Positions 16,644 to 25,362 of a stretch of DNA of 64,000 nucleotides are shown piece by piece. The stretch's first letter is position 1. The number at the start of each line of letters is the position of its first letter. The stretch comes from Pseudomonas sp. MMS21 TM103 (lineage in GTDB: Bacteria > Pseudomonadota > Gammaproteobacteria > Pseudomonadales > Pseudomonadaceae). The stretch covers positions 62,001-126,000 of the forward strand of contig NZ_JAJISP010000003.1 of NCBI RefSeq assembly GCF_022132145.1, read 5' to 3'. The translations under genes were made by a program, and so were the position numbers. A model generated the notes under the pieces. That model saw only the letters and a list, made by a program, of their open reading frames with translations, made no database searches and was not told where the DNA came from.

Positions 16644-18335
16644 TCAGCTGGCCTTGGCCAGCTTCTTCAACTCCTGGTCGCGCAGTTCGCGGCGCAGAAT
16701 CTTGCCGACGTTGGTGGTTGGCAGGGTATCGCGGAATTCCACGGCTTTCGGCACCTTGTAGCCGGTGACGTTGGCGCGCATGTGCTGCATGACCTGTTCT
16801 TTGGTCAGGTTCACGCCCGGCTTGGCGACTACGAATATCTTGATCGCTTCGCCGGACTTCTCGTCCGGGATGCCGATCGCCGCACATTGCAGCACACCCG
16901 GCAGGGTCGCGAGCACGTCCTCCAGTTCATTGGGGTAGACGTTGAAGCCGGACACCAGAATCATGTCCTTCTTGCGGTCGACGATGCGCATGTAGCCATC
17001 TTCCTGGATCACCGCGATATCGCCGGTCTTCAACCAACCCTCGGCGTCGAGTATTTCGTCGGTGGCGTCCTGGCGCTGCCAGTAGCCCTTCATCACCTGC
17101 GGGCCCTTTACGCACAACTCGCCCACCGCGCCGAGCGGCAGTTCGTTGCCTTCGTCGTCGATGACCTTGCACTGGGTCGAGGGCACCGGAATGCCGATGG
17201 TACCCAGCTGGATGTTCTGAATCGGGTTAATCGTGGCCACCGGGCTGGTTTCGGTCATGCCAAAGCCTTCGCAGACGGGGCTGCCGGTTATCTGGGTCCA
17301 GCGCTCGGCGGTAGCCAATTGCAGGGCCATACCACCCGACAGGGTAATTTTCAGGGCCGAGAAGTCGAGTTTCTGGAAGTCTTCGTTGTGGCACAGGGCG
17401 ACAAACAGGGTGTTCAGGCCGACGAAGCCGCTGAACTTGTAACGCGCCAGGTCCTTGACCATGCCAGGCAAATCGCGCGGATTGGTGATCAGCACGTTAT
17501 GGTTGCCAATCAGCATCATGGCCATGCAATGAAAGGTGAAGGCGTAGATGTGATAGAGCGGCAGCGGCGCGATCACGATCTCGCTGCCTTCATTCATGTT
17601 CGAGGCCATCATCGCGCGGGCCTGCAGCATGTTGGCGACCAGGTTGCGATGGGTCAGCATCGCGCCCTTGGCCACCCCGGTGGTGCCGCCGGTGTACTGC
17701 AAAACGGCGATTTCGCTGCTGGCCGGATTGGCTTCCCTGACGGCTTTACCGCGGCCTTTGCTCAGGGCTTCGGTGAACTTGACCGCGTGCGGCAGGTTGT
17801 AGGCCGGCACCATCTTCTTCACGTACTTGACCATGCTGTTGACCAGCAGGCGCTTGAGCGGCGGCAACATATCGCCGACTTCGGTGATGATCACCGTCTT
17901 GATTCCGGTTTTCGGCAGAACCTGCTCGGCCAGGTGGGCCATGTTGGCCAGGCTGACCAGGGCCTTGGCACCGGAATCGTTGAATTGGTGCTCCATTTCC
18001 CGCGCGGTGTACAGCGGGTTGGTATTGACCACGACCAGGCCGGCCCGCAGGGCGCCGAACACGGCGACTGGGTATTGCAGGACGTTGGGCAGTTGCACGG
18101 CTATACGATCGCCGGGCTGCAGGTCGGTGTGCTGCTGCAGGTAGGCGGCAAAGGCGCCGGACAGTTCGTACAGTTCGCCGTAGGTCAGGGTCTTGCCGAG
18201 GTTGCTGAAAGCCGGCTTGTCAGCGAAGCGCTGGCAGGACTGTTTCAGTACCGCTTGAATATTCGGGTACTGGTCGGGATCGATTTCGGCAGCAATCCCA
18301 ACGGGATACTTGTCCTTCCAAAAGTTTTCGTTCAT
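16644..18335 (-). CDS. fadD1: Long-chain-fatty-acid--CoA ligase FadD1
   Basis: A 563-residue ANL-superfamily ligase. The AMP-binding P-loop YTGGTTGVAKGAMLTHRN lies around residue 215. Motif GFGMTETSP (about 360), GWLKTGDIA and DRKKDMILVSGFNVYP follow, and the catalytic Lys is in PTTNVGKILRREL near the end. It activates long-chain fatty acids to acyl-CoA with ATP at the inner membrane, coupled to FadL uptake. It opens MNENFWKDKYPVGIAAEI, as in P. aeruginosa FadD1. The paralogue fadD2 lies directly upstream on the same strand with its own leader and terminator. Confidence 0.93.
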   Translation of the reverse strand: MNENFWKDKYPVGIAAEIDPDQYPNIQAVLKQSCQRFADKPAFSNLGKTLTYGELYELSGAFAAYLQQHTDLQPGDRIAVQLPNVLQYPVAVFGALRAGLVVVNTNPLYTAREMEHQFNDSGAKALVSLANMAHLAEQVLPKTGIKTVIITEVGDMLPPLKRLLVNSMVKYVKKMVPAYNLPHAVKFTEALSKGRGKAVREANPASSEIAVLQYTGGTTGVAKGAMLTHRNLVANMLQARAMMASNMNEGSEIVIAPLPLYHIYAFTFHCMAMMLIGNHNVLITNPRDLPGMVKDLARYKFSGFVGLNTLFVALCHNEDFQKLDFSALKITLSGGMALQLATAERWTQITGSPVCEGFGMTETSPVATINPIQNIQLGTIGIPVPSTQCKVIDDEGNELPLGAVGELCVKGPQVMKGYWQRQDATDEILDAEGWLKTGDIAVIQEDGYMRIVDRKKDMILVSGFNVYPNELEDVLATLPGVLQCAAIGIPDEKSGEAIKIFVVAKPGVNLTKEQVMQHMRANVTGYKVPKAVEFRDTLPTTNVGKILRRELRDQELKKLAKAS

Positions 18336-18674
18336 GGAAGCCCACTCCTAAGCAACAGCTTATCTTCACCGCGCAGAGGCGGTTGTTTATTGTGTGTTTG
18401 CCCGCTTTTCGACCTGGCAGAAGGCCAAAAAGCGGGCCGAGGGTAGCAGCTTTGCCTGGGAGCGCCTAGCACCAAACACCGCCTAACCAGTCACAAAAGC
18501 GACCAGAAATAATTTTAAGGTCATTTTATGGCCTGCTCTTTACGTGCGCTCGCTGCGCTAGCAGGACAGGGCCGTGCGCCTGATCCGCATCCTGAACGAG
18601 TGCGAACCCCGGATGAAATCCGGGGGAATTCGCTGTTGGCTGCCGATTGTATTCGGCCCAGGGTGCGGCGCGCC
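18336..18674. other. Intergenic region between fadD2 and fadD1
   Basis: No gene is visible. It contains a strong hairpin just downstream of fadD2 (18607-18625) and then the AT-rich presumed promoter region of fadD1. The two ligase genes are therefore probably transcribed separately as well as together. Confidence 0.5.
18607..18625 (-). terminator. Hairpin downstream of fadD2
   Basis: A perfect 8-bp stem CCCCGGAT/ATCCGGGG with a 3-base loop, 50 bases past the fadD2 stop. There is no U-tract, so it may stabilise an RNA end or slow polymerase without being an efficient intrinsic terminator. Confidence 0.5.
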
Positions 18675-20363
18675 CTAGGCGATATCGCGCAGTTCGCGAC
18701 GGAGGATCTTACCCACCGGGGTCATCGGCAGGGAGTCGCGGAAGACGATGTGCTTGGGTACCTTGTAACCGGTGAAGTTTTCCCGGCAGTAGGACTTGAG
18801 CGCCTCGGCGCTGAGGCTGCCATCACGGGCGACGACGAACAGCTTGACCGCCTCGCCGGATTTCTCGTCGGGTACGCCGATCGCCGCACAGCTGGCGACT
18901 TGCGGGTGGCCCATGACCACATCCTCGATTTCGTTGGGGTACACGTTGAAACCGGAGACGATAATCATGTCTTTCTTGCGGTCGACGATGCGCACGAAGC
19001 CGTCCGGGTCGATCACCGCGATGTCGCCGGTCTTGAACCAGCCCTCGGCATCGAGCACCTCGCGGGTAGCCTCTTCGCGCTGCCAGTAGCCCTTCATCAC
19101 CTGCGGGCCCTTGATGCACAACTCGCCGCGCTCGCCCAGGGGCTGCTCGTTGCCGTCGTCATCGATGACCTTGAACGTGGTACCCGGCACCGGAATGCCC
19201 ACGGTACCCAGGCGCGCCTGGTCACCATAAGGGTTGGTGCTGGCCACCGGCGAGGTTTCGGTGAGGCCGTAGCCTTCCACCACTGTGCAGCCGGTGATCG
19301 CCTGCCAGCGCTCGGCGGTGGACTTGACCAGCGCAGTGCCGCCGGAGTTGGTCACCTTGAGCTTGGAGAAATCGAGATTCTTGAACTCGGGATGATCCAT
19401 CAACGCAACGAACAGGGTGTTGAGGCCCAGCAGCGCGGAGAACTGCCACTTGCCCAGCTCCTTGATAAAGCCGCGGATGTCGCGCGGGTTGCTGATCAGC
19501 ACGTTGTGGTTGCCGTTGACCATCATGCACATGCAGTTCGCGGTGAAGGCATAGATATGGTAGAGCGGCAGCGGCGCGATCATGATCTCCTGACCCTGCT
19601 TCATCAGCGGCGTGCCGTCGCTGCCAAGCTGCGACAGGCAGGCATCGACCTGCAGCATGTTGGCCACCAGGTTGCCGTGGGTCAGCATGGCGCCCTTGGC
19701 CACGCCGGTGGTGCCGCCGGTGTATTGCAGCACGGCGATGTCGTCGTGGCCGACCGTGACCGGCTTGAGCTCGTGGCCATGGCCCTGCCTGAGCACCGCC
19801 TTGAAGGACACCGCCTGGGGCAGGTGGTAGTCGGGTACCAGCTTCTTGACCTTCTTCACCAGGGTGTTGACCAGCCAGCCCTTGAGGCTCGGCTGCAGGT
19901 CGCCCATCCGGGCCTCGATCAGGTAATCGATCTCGGTATCCGGCAGGACGTCCTGGACCAGCTTGCCGAACATGTTCAGGTAGACCAGTGCGCGTACACC
20001 GGCATCCTTGAACTGGTGGCGCATCTCGCGGGCGGTGTACAGCGGATTGGTGTTGACCACGATCAGCCCGGCGCGCATCGCGCCGAACACGGCAATCGGG
20101 TACTGCAGGACGTTGGGCATCTGCACGGCGATGCGCTCACCAGGCTGCAGATCGGTGTGCTTCTGCAAGTAACTGGCAAAGGCAGCGGACAGGCGATCCA
20201 GCTCGGCATAGGTCAGGGTCACACCCATATTGCTGAACGCCGGACGGTCAGCGAATTTCTTGCACGAGCGCTCGAACACCTCGATCACCGATTTGTAGGC
20301 ACCCAGGTCGATATCGTTGGGTACGCCGGCCGGGCGTTTGTCGCTCCAGAAATCAGGCTGCAT
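18675..20363 (-). CDS. fadD2: Long-chain-fatty-acid--CoA ligase FadD2
   Basis: A 562-residue paralogue of the neighbouring fadD1. It shares the P-loop YTGGTTGVAKGAMLTHGN, the motif VEGYGLTETSP, GWFKTGDIAVIDPDG and VDRKKDMIIVSGFNVYP, and the C-terminal MTPVGKILRRELRD with the catalytic Lys. It begins MQPDFWSDKRPAGVPNDIDL, as in P. aeruginosa FadD2. In that species the two ligases differ in chain-length preference. The divergent neighbour is a lipase-phaJ pair, so the block links lipid breakdown, activation and PHA precursor supply. Confidence 0.93.
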   Translation of the reverse strand: MQPDFWSDKRPAGVPNDIDLGAYKSVIEVFERSCKKFADRPAFSNMGVTLTYAELDRLSAAFASYLQKHTDLQPGERIAVQMPNVLQYPIAVFGAMRAGLIVVNTNPLYTAREMRHQFKDAGVRALVYLNMFGKLVQDVLPDTEIDYLIEARMGDLQPSLKGWLVNTLVKKVKKLVPDYHLPQAVSFKAVLRQGHGHELKPVTVGHDDIAVLQYTGGTTGVAKGAMLTHGNLVANMLQVDACLSQLGSDGTPLMKQGQEIMIAPLPLYHIYAFTANCMCMMVNGNHNVLISNPRDIRGFIKELGKWQFSALLGLNTLFVALMDHPEFKNLDFSKLKVTNSGGTALVKSTAERWQAITGCTVVEGYGLTETSPVASTNPYGDQARLGTVGIPVPGTTFKVIDDDGNEQPLGERGELCIKGPQVMKGYWQREEATREVLDAEGWFKTGDIAVIDPDGFVRIVDRKKDMIIVSGFNVYPNEIEDVVMGHPQVASCAAIGVPDEKSGEAVKLFVVARDGSLSAEALKSYCRENFTGYKVPKHIVFRDSLPMTPVGKILRRELRDIA

Positions 20364-20590
20364 TATTTTTATCCTCTAACCCTGAAAGTATCTGCCCCGC
20401 TGAATCCGCCATGGCATGAGTTGCGACGACGGCCGACAAGGAACTGCAACCGACGTTAGCAGCTCCGCCCTGCTGCGCAAATACTTGCAGGGCGTCATTG
20501 ACAGCGTGAATCTTGGATCACGCCATTCGGCTGGGAAAAGCCTGCGTGCAAGCTCTACAATGTCGGCTCTCGCAGGTCGAAGGATTCGCC

Positions 20591-21553
20591 ATGCAGCACA
20601 ATGCTTTCTGGCTCAATAGCAGCGATGCCACACCGTTCTATGTGAACCACTGGTTCGCCGAACAGCCGCCGAAAGCGGTGGTGATGGTGGCCCACGGCAT
20701 GGCCGAACACAGCGGACGCTACGCGCGGCTGGGCACCGCCCTGGTCGCGGCGGGCTTCGAACTCTATGCCCACGACCAGCGCGGCCACGGCAAGACGGCC
20801 GAGCATGGCCGCCTCGGCCACTATGCCGACGCCAACGGCTGGAATCTGGTAGTGGGCGATCTGGCCTGCCTCAATCACCATATTCGCCAGCAGCATCCGC
20901 AGGCACCGATCTTCCTGCTTGGTCACAGCATGGGCAGCTATATCGGCCAGGCCTACCTGATGCAGCACAGCTGCAGCCTGCAAGGGGCCATTCTGTCCGG
21001 ATCCAACTACCAACCGCTCACGCTGTATCGCGCAGCCAGGCTGATTGCCCGCTTCGAGCGCTGGCGTCAGGGGCCGGCTGGACAAAGCGCCCTGATCGAG
21101 TTGATTTCCTTCGGCTCATTCAACAAAGCCTTCAAACCCAATCGCACCCGCTTCGACTGGCTGAGCCGCGACCCTGTCGAGGTGGATGCCTACCTCAACG
21201 ACCCGCTCTGTGGCTTCCGCTGCAGCAATCAGCTGTGGTTCGACCTGCTCGGCGGCTTACTGCAGATCACCCCACCGCGCAATCTGGCACAGATCGACTG
21301 CAAACTGCCGTTGCTGGTGATCGGCGGTGCCTGCGACCCGGTCAGCGACGGCAAGCGTTTAGCCGATCTGACCAACGCCCTGCGCGAGGCCGGACATACC
21401 CAGGTGCAATTGAAGATATATCCGGAGGCTCGTCACGAGTTGCTCAACGACAGCAACCGCGACGCAGTCACCGCCGACTTGATCGACTGGCTGGAACAGG
21501 CCCTGAGCCATCCCCGCCAGCTTCACCCGCAGCCCCAGGAGACACACCCATGA
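20591..21553 (+). CDS. Alpha/beta hydrolase, monoacylglycerol lipase/lysophospholipase type
   Basis: A 320-residue serine hydrolase. The oxyanion region is VAHGMAEHSGRYARL, the nucleophile elbow is LGHSMGSY (Ser), the acid is in GGACDPVSDG and the His is in EARHELLND. This layout is that of Hydrolase_4 lysophospholipases, the PA3301-type gene in P. aeruginosa. It probably releases fatty acids from glycerides or lysolipids. GAAGGA lies upstream of ATG 20591. Its stop overlaps the phaJ start (ATGA), so the two are translationally coupled. Confidence 0.87.
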   Translation: MQHNAFWLNSSDATPFYVNHWFAEQPPKAVVMVAHGMAEHSGRYARLGTALVAAGFELYAHDQRGHGKTAEHGRLGHYADANGWNLVVGDLACLNHHIRQQHPQAPIFLLGHSMGSYIGQAYLMQHSCSLQGAILSGSNYQPLTLYRAARLIARFERWRQGPAGQSALIELISFGSFNKAFKPNRTRFDWLSRDPVEVDAYLNDPLCGFRCSNQLWFDLLGGLLQITPPRNLAQIDCKLPLLVIGGACDPVSDGKRLADLTNALREAGHTQVQLKIYPEARHELLNDSNRDAVTADLIDWLEQALSHPRQLHPQPQETHP

Positions 21554-22020
21554 GTCAAAGCAGCAACACGCCTTACGACGTTCTCGAAGTCGGCCAGACC
21601 GCCAGCTACAGCAAGACCGTCGAAGAGCGCGACATCCAGTTGTTCGCCGCCGTGTCCGGCGACCGCAATCCGGTGCACCTGGATGCCGAATACGCCGCTA
21701 CCACCATGTTCAAGGAGCGCATTGCCCACGGCATGTTCAGCGGCGCCCTGATCAGCGCGGCCGTGGCCTGCGAACTGCCTGGCCCCGGTACCATCTACCT
21801 CGGCCAGCAAATGCGTTTCACCGCACCAGTGAAGCTCGGCGATACCCTCACCGTGCGCCTGGAGATCCTGGAAAAGCTGCCGAAATTCCGCGTCCGCATC
21901 GCCACTCGGGTGTTCAACCAGAACGACGAACTGGTAGTCGATGGCGAGGCGGAAATCCTTGCCCCGCGTAAAGCGCAGACCGTCGAACTAACCGAACTGC
22001 CGCCGATCAGCATCGGCTAA
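21550..22020 (+). CDS. phaJ4: (R)-specific enoyl-CoA hydratase PhaJ (MaoC family)
   Basis: A 156-residue hotdog protein with the hydratase-2 motif AAVSGDRNPVHLDAEYAATT, in which Asp and His are the catalytic pair. AHGMFSGALISAAVACELPG follows. PhaJ turns trans-2-enoyl-CoA from beta-oxidation into (R)-3-hydroxyacyl-CoA, the monomer for medium-chain polyhydroxyalkanoate. Position next to fadD1/fadD2 and the lipase matches PA3302 (PhaJ4) as I recall it. Subtype 4 is inferred from this context. Confidence 0.88.
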   Translation: MSQSSNTPYDVLEVGQTASYSKTVEERDIQLFAAVSGDRNPVHLDAEYAATTMFKERIAHGMFSGALISAAVACELPGPGTIYLGQQMRFTAPVKLGDTLTVRLEILEKLPKFRVRIATRVFNQNDELVVDGEAEILAPRKAQTVELTELPPISIG

Positions 22021-22200
22021 GACCAGGTTCTTGTTCGGCGGCGATTGGTCGCGGCTAATGCCGGATTCGATGCCGGTGGGCTGAAGCGGATCGCCGCCCG
22101 GCCCACACCCTACCGCTTATCACAACAAGCCCCCTACCCTGGCAGCGTGCAAGCGCATTGCCTTCTCGAGCCGCCCCCACTTGCTTCACTGGAGAACTCC

Positions 22201-22707
22201 ATGTCCCTGTCCATGTACCAAGCATCCATTCCGGTGTTTATCCGCCAACTCGGCAATCTCTCGACCATCCTTGGCCTCGCCGCTGCCGACGCCGAAACCA
22301 GGAAGATCGACCCCAGCGTATTGCTCAATGCCCGCCTGGCTCCCGACATGTTCCCGCTGAGCCGTCAGGTACAGATTGCCTGCGACGGTGCCTCGGCCGG
22401 CACTGCGCTGCTGGCCGGCATTGATGCGCCCAGCCAGGCCGATGACGAAACCAGCTTCGCCGAACTGCAAGCACGCATCGCCAATGTCCAGACCTTTCTG
22501 CAAAGCGTCAGCGCCGCGCAGATCGATGGCAGCGAGGAGCGCACCGTAACCCTCTCGCGCCGCGGCAAGGACACCCACTTCCAGGGTCAGGTCTTCCTGC
22601 TCGACCACGTGATGCCCAACTTCTATTTCCACTACACCACCGCCTACGCCATCCTGCGCCACAATGGTGTGGCAATCGGCAAGCGCGACTTCCTCGGCAC
22701 CCGCTGA
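22201..22707 (+). CDS. DUF1993 family protein
   Basis: A 168-residue protein of the DinB-like DUF1993 family. It begins MSLSMYQASIPVFIRQLGNL and has LAPDMFPLSRQVQIACDGA near residue 45. The C-terminal part carries LLDHVMPNFYFHYTTAYAIL and GVAIGKRDFLG, the conserved end of the family. The fold is a four-helix bundle and the function is unknown. The frame is open upstream, but the conserved start is at ATG 22201. Single gene. Confidence 0.9.
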   Translation: MSLSMYQASIPVFIRQLGNLSTILGLAAADAETRKIDPSVLLNARLAPDMFPLSRQVQIACDGASAGTALLAGIDAPSQADDETSFAELQARIANVQTFLQSVSAAQIDGSEERTVTLSRRGKDTHFQGQVFLLDHVMPNFYFHYTTAYAILRHNGVAIGKRDFLGTR

Positions 22708-22719
22708 GCACGACCCAGC

Positions 22720-22742
22720 GGCGTCCGGCTTTGCCGGTCGCC
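22720..22742 (+). terminator. Hairpin after DUF1993
   Basis: GGCGTCCGGC/GCCGGTCGCC with a TTT loop, a 10-bp stem with one T-T mismatch, 13 bases after the stop. No U-tract follows, so termination strength is uncertain. Confidence 0.45.
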
Positions 22743-22819
22743 GCCTTGCGCGCACCCGCTCTCCAGGCACGGCGGAATTATTGTTTGCGTTTATTTATAT
22801 TTGTATTTAATTTTAATTC

Positions 22820-23470
22820 ATGAACACACCCACCACAGCGACCACCCCCCGCGCACCCGGCCGACCGGCGGGTGATTCACCCGCGCAGCGCGAACGCTTG
22901 CTGGACGTCGCCGTGCAAGCCTTCGCCCACGACGGCATCAAGGCCTCCAGCCTGCGCAGCATTGCCCAGCAGGCCGGGGTCACACCCGCACTGGTCAACT
23001 ACTACTTCGGCAACAAGCCCAAACTGCTCGCAACGGTCGCCGAAGAGCGCGTACTGCCCCTGCTGCTGGAGCTCGGCCAAGAGCTGCGCCAGCTTGGCGA
23101 CGAGCCCATCACGCTGGTCAGCGGCTTTATCCAGGGCATGCGCCGCATCGTTCAAGACCACCCCTGGCTACCGCCGCTGTGGGTGCGCGAAGTGCTGTGC
23201 GAAGGCGGCGGCCTGCGCGAATTGCTGATGGGCCGTGTCGGCCCGGTGGTGGCGCACATGCTGGCCGAGCGTTTCGCCAGCGCACAGCGCCGCGGTGCGC
23301 TGAACCCCGACCTCGACCCGCGCCTGCTGGTGGTCTCGCTGATCGGCCTGACCCTGTTCCCCTATGCTGCCGCGCCAATCTGGCGCGGCCTGTTTGCGGC
23401 CCCCGAGCTGGACGACGCGGCGCTCGCCCGCCACACCCTCGCCCTGCTCGAACGTGGAATGGAGCCCTGA
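22820..23470 (+). CDS. TetR-family regulator of the adjacent ABC efflux operon
   Basis: A 216-residue repressor. Helix-turn-helix residues 40-65 read ASSLRSIAQQAGVTPALVNY and YFGNKPKLL, the standard TetR signature. The C-terminal ligand domain has WLPPLWVREVL. It is the first gene of a tight TetR-HlyD-ATPase-permease cluster (CecR/YbhH-like arrangement), so it probably represses its own operon. The 45 bases before its ATG are very AT-rich (22775-22820), with no clear ribosome site. Confidence 0.88.
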   Translation: MNTPTTATTPRAPGRPAGDSPAQRERLLDVAVQAFAHDGIKASSLRSIAQQAGVTPALVNYYFGNKPKLLATVAEERVLPLLLELGQELRQLGDEPITLVSGFIQGMRRIVQDHPWLPPLWVREVLCEGGGLRELLMGRVGPVVAHMLAERFASAQRRGALNPDLDPRLLVVSLIGLTLFPYAAAPIWRGLFAAPELDDAALARHTLALLERGMEP

Positions 23471-23471
23471 T

Positions 23472-24437
23472 ATGAGTAAACATCTGCTACCCGGCCTGAT
23501 CCTGCTCGCGCTGCTTAGCGGCTGCGAACCTGCAGGCGAGGAAGCCCTGCTCGGCACCCTGGAGTGGGATCGCATCGGCCTGCCGGCGGAAACCTCGGAA
23601 ACCATCCTCAGCTGGCAGGTCGCCGAGGGCGACCGGGTCGAGGCCGGGCAACTGCTGCTGGAGCTCGATCCGCGCCGCCAGGACGCACGCATTGCCCAGG
23701 CCCAGGCCGAGGTCGCGCAGGCCGAAGCGCGCCTGAGCGAGCTGAGCAACGGCGCGCGCCTGGAAACCATCGAGGCCGCCCAGGCCATCCTGGCCCGCAA
23801 CCGCGCCGAGCAAATCGACGCCGAGCGCAATTTCCAGCGCTTCGACACCCTCTACCAGCATCGCCAGCTGGCCATTGCCGAACTGGATCGCGCCCGCGCC
23901 AGCCGCGATCAGGCCAGGGCCGCCACCCGCAATGCCGACGCCCAGCTGCGCGAGCTGACCCACGGCACCCGCCCGGAACAACTGCAACAGGCCGCCGCCG
24001 GCCTGGAGGCCGTGCGCGCCAACCTGGCCCGTCTGCAGGTCGACCGCGAGCACCTGAGCGTGCGGGCCCCGCGCGCCGGACGGGTCGACGCCCTGCCCTT
24101 CAAGCCCGGCGACCAACCGCCGGTCGGCGCCGAAGTGGCCAGCCTGCTGGTCGGCGAGGCGCCTTACGCACGGATCTACATCCCCGCCAGCCAGCGCAGC
24201 CACTTCGCCCTGGGCGACAGCATGCGTGTGACAGTCCAGGGCGTCGCCCAGCCTTTCGCCGCCACCCTCAGCAGCATCCGCAGCGAAGCCAGCTTCACCC
24301 CCTATTTCGCCCTCAGCGGCGATGATGCCAGCCGCCTGATGTATCGCGCCGAGCTGCGCCTGCAGGGCGACACCGCCCGCCAGCTGCCGGCCGGGCTCCC
24401 GCTAAGCGCCGAGCGCAACGCCAATGCCCAGCACTGA
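23472..24437 (+). CDS. HlyD-family periplasmic adaptor lipoprotein (YbhG-like)
   Basis: A 321-residue membrane-fusion protein. The signal peptide ends LLALLSGCEP, predicting lipidation at Cys18. The first biotinyl-lipoyl half is VAEGDRVEAGQLLLELDPR. A long alpha-helical hairpin rich in Ala/Glu/Gln/Arg follows (residues 75-195). The second lipoyl half carries LSVRAPRAGRVDALPFKPGD. It would bridge the inner-membrane ABC transporter to an outer-membrane factor, which is not encoded here. It starts one base after the TetR stop and overlaps the ATPase gene by 14 bases. Confidence 0.88.
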   Translation: MSKHLLPGLILLALLSGCEPAGEEALLGTLEWDRIGLPAETSETILSWQVAEGDRVEAGQLLLELDPRRQDARIAQAQAEVAQAEARLSELSNGARLETIEAAQAILARNRAEQIDAERNFQRFDTLYQHRQLAIAELDRARASRDQARAATRNADAQLRELTHGTRPEQLQQAAAGLEAVRANLARLQVDREHLSVRAPRAGRVDALPFKPGDQPPVGAEVASLLVGEAPYARIYIPASQRSHFALGDSMRVTVQGVAQPFAATLSSIRSEASFTPYFALSGDDASRLMYRAELRLQGDTARQLPAGLPLSAERNANAQH

Positions 24438-25362
24438 CCTGGTGATTCAGGCCAGCGGCCTGACCAAGCGTTTCGGCCAACTGACCGCAGTCGACGACCT
24501 CAACCTGTGCGTGCGCCGCGCCGAGGTGTTCGGCTTCCTCGGCCCCAACGGCTCCGGCAAATCGACCACCATCCGCATGCTCTGCGGCCTGCTGCTGCCC
24601 AGTGCGGGGGAGATCGAGGTGCTCGGCTACCAGATCCCCCGGGATGCCGAGGCGCTCAAGCGACGCATCGGCTACATGACTCAGAAGTTCTCCCTCTACG
24701 AAGACCTCAGCGTGATCGAGAACCTGGATTTCCTCGCCACCGTACAGGGGCTGGACAAGGGCGCAGCGCGCAAGCGTATCGCCGAGCTGCTTGAGCGCTA
24801 CTGGCTGGGCAACCAGCGTCAGCAGATGGCGGGCACCCTCAGCGGCGGACAGCGACAGCGCCTGGCGCTGGCCGGCGCGGTCTTGCACAAACCCGACCTG
24901 TTGCTGCTCGATGAACCCACCAGCGCGGTCGATCCGCAATCGCGCCGGGAGTTCTGGGAGTCGCTGTTCGAGCTGGCCGACGCCGGCACCACCCTGCTGG
25001 TGTCCACCCACTACATGGATGAAGCCGAACGCTGCACCCGCCTGGGCATCCTCGATGACGGCCGCCTGGTCGCCGACGGCAGTCCACGCGAGTTGCTCGA
25101 TGCCCTGCCCGGGCACCCACTGCTGATCGAGTGCGCACAGCCGCGCCAGGCCAAGCAGGCACTGCACGACTGCAGCGGTGTGCTGGCAATGGCGCAGATT
25201 GGCATCGCCCTGCGGGTCCTGGTCGCCCGCGAAGACGCTCGCGAGCACATCGAGCAGCGCCTGCGCGATGCCCACATCGAGGCAACTATCAGCAGCACGG
25301 AAGCCAACCTGGAAGACGTATTCGTCAGCGTCACCCGCCAGCCCGTGCAGGCCCGGCAATGA
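24424..25362 (+). CDS. ABC transporter ATPase of the HlyD-linked exporter
   Basis: A 312-residue ABC ATPase. Walker A is GPNGSGKSTT, the Q-loop is in YMTQKFSLYEDLSV, the signature is LSGGQRQRLAL, Walker B is LLLLDEPTSAVD and the H-loop is in STHYMDEAERC. The C-terminal 80 residues form a regulatory domain ending DVFVSVTRQ, as in CcmA/YbhF-type drug exporters. It overlaps the genes on both sides, showing one tight operon. YbhF of E. coli is a double-length ATPase, whereas this is a single unit and must dimerise. Confidence 0.92.
   Translation: MPSTDLVIQASGLTKRFGQLTAVDDLNLCVRRAEVFGFLGPNGSGKSTTIRMLCGLLLPSAGEIEVLGYQIPRDAEALKRRIGYMTQKFSLYEDLSVIENLDFLATVQGLDKGAARKRIAELLERYWLGNQRQQMAGTLSGGQRQRLALAGAVLHKPDLLLLDEPTSAVDPQSRREFWESLFELADAGTTLLVSTHYMDEAERCTRLGILDDGRLVADGSPRELLDALPGHPLLIECAQPRQAKQALHDCSGVLAMAQIGIALRVLVAREDAREHIEQRLRDAHIEATISSTEANLEDVFVSVTRQPVQARQ

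Noticed and set aside
16443..20459. Two long plus-strand frames (667 and 643 codons) opposite fadD1 and fadD2
   Set aside because: They look alike only because the two ligase genes are paralogues; the products show no family features.
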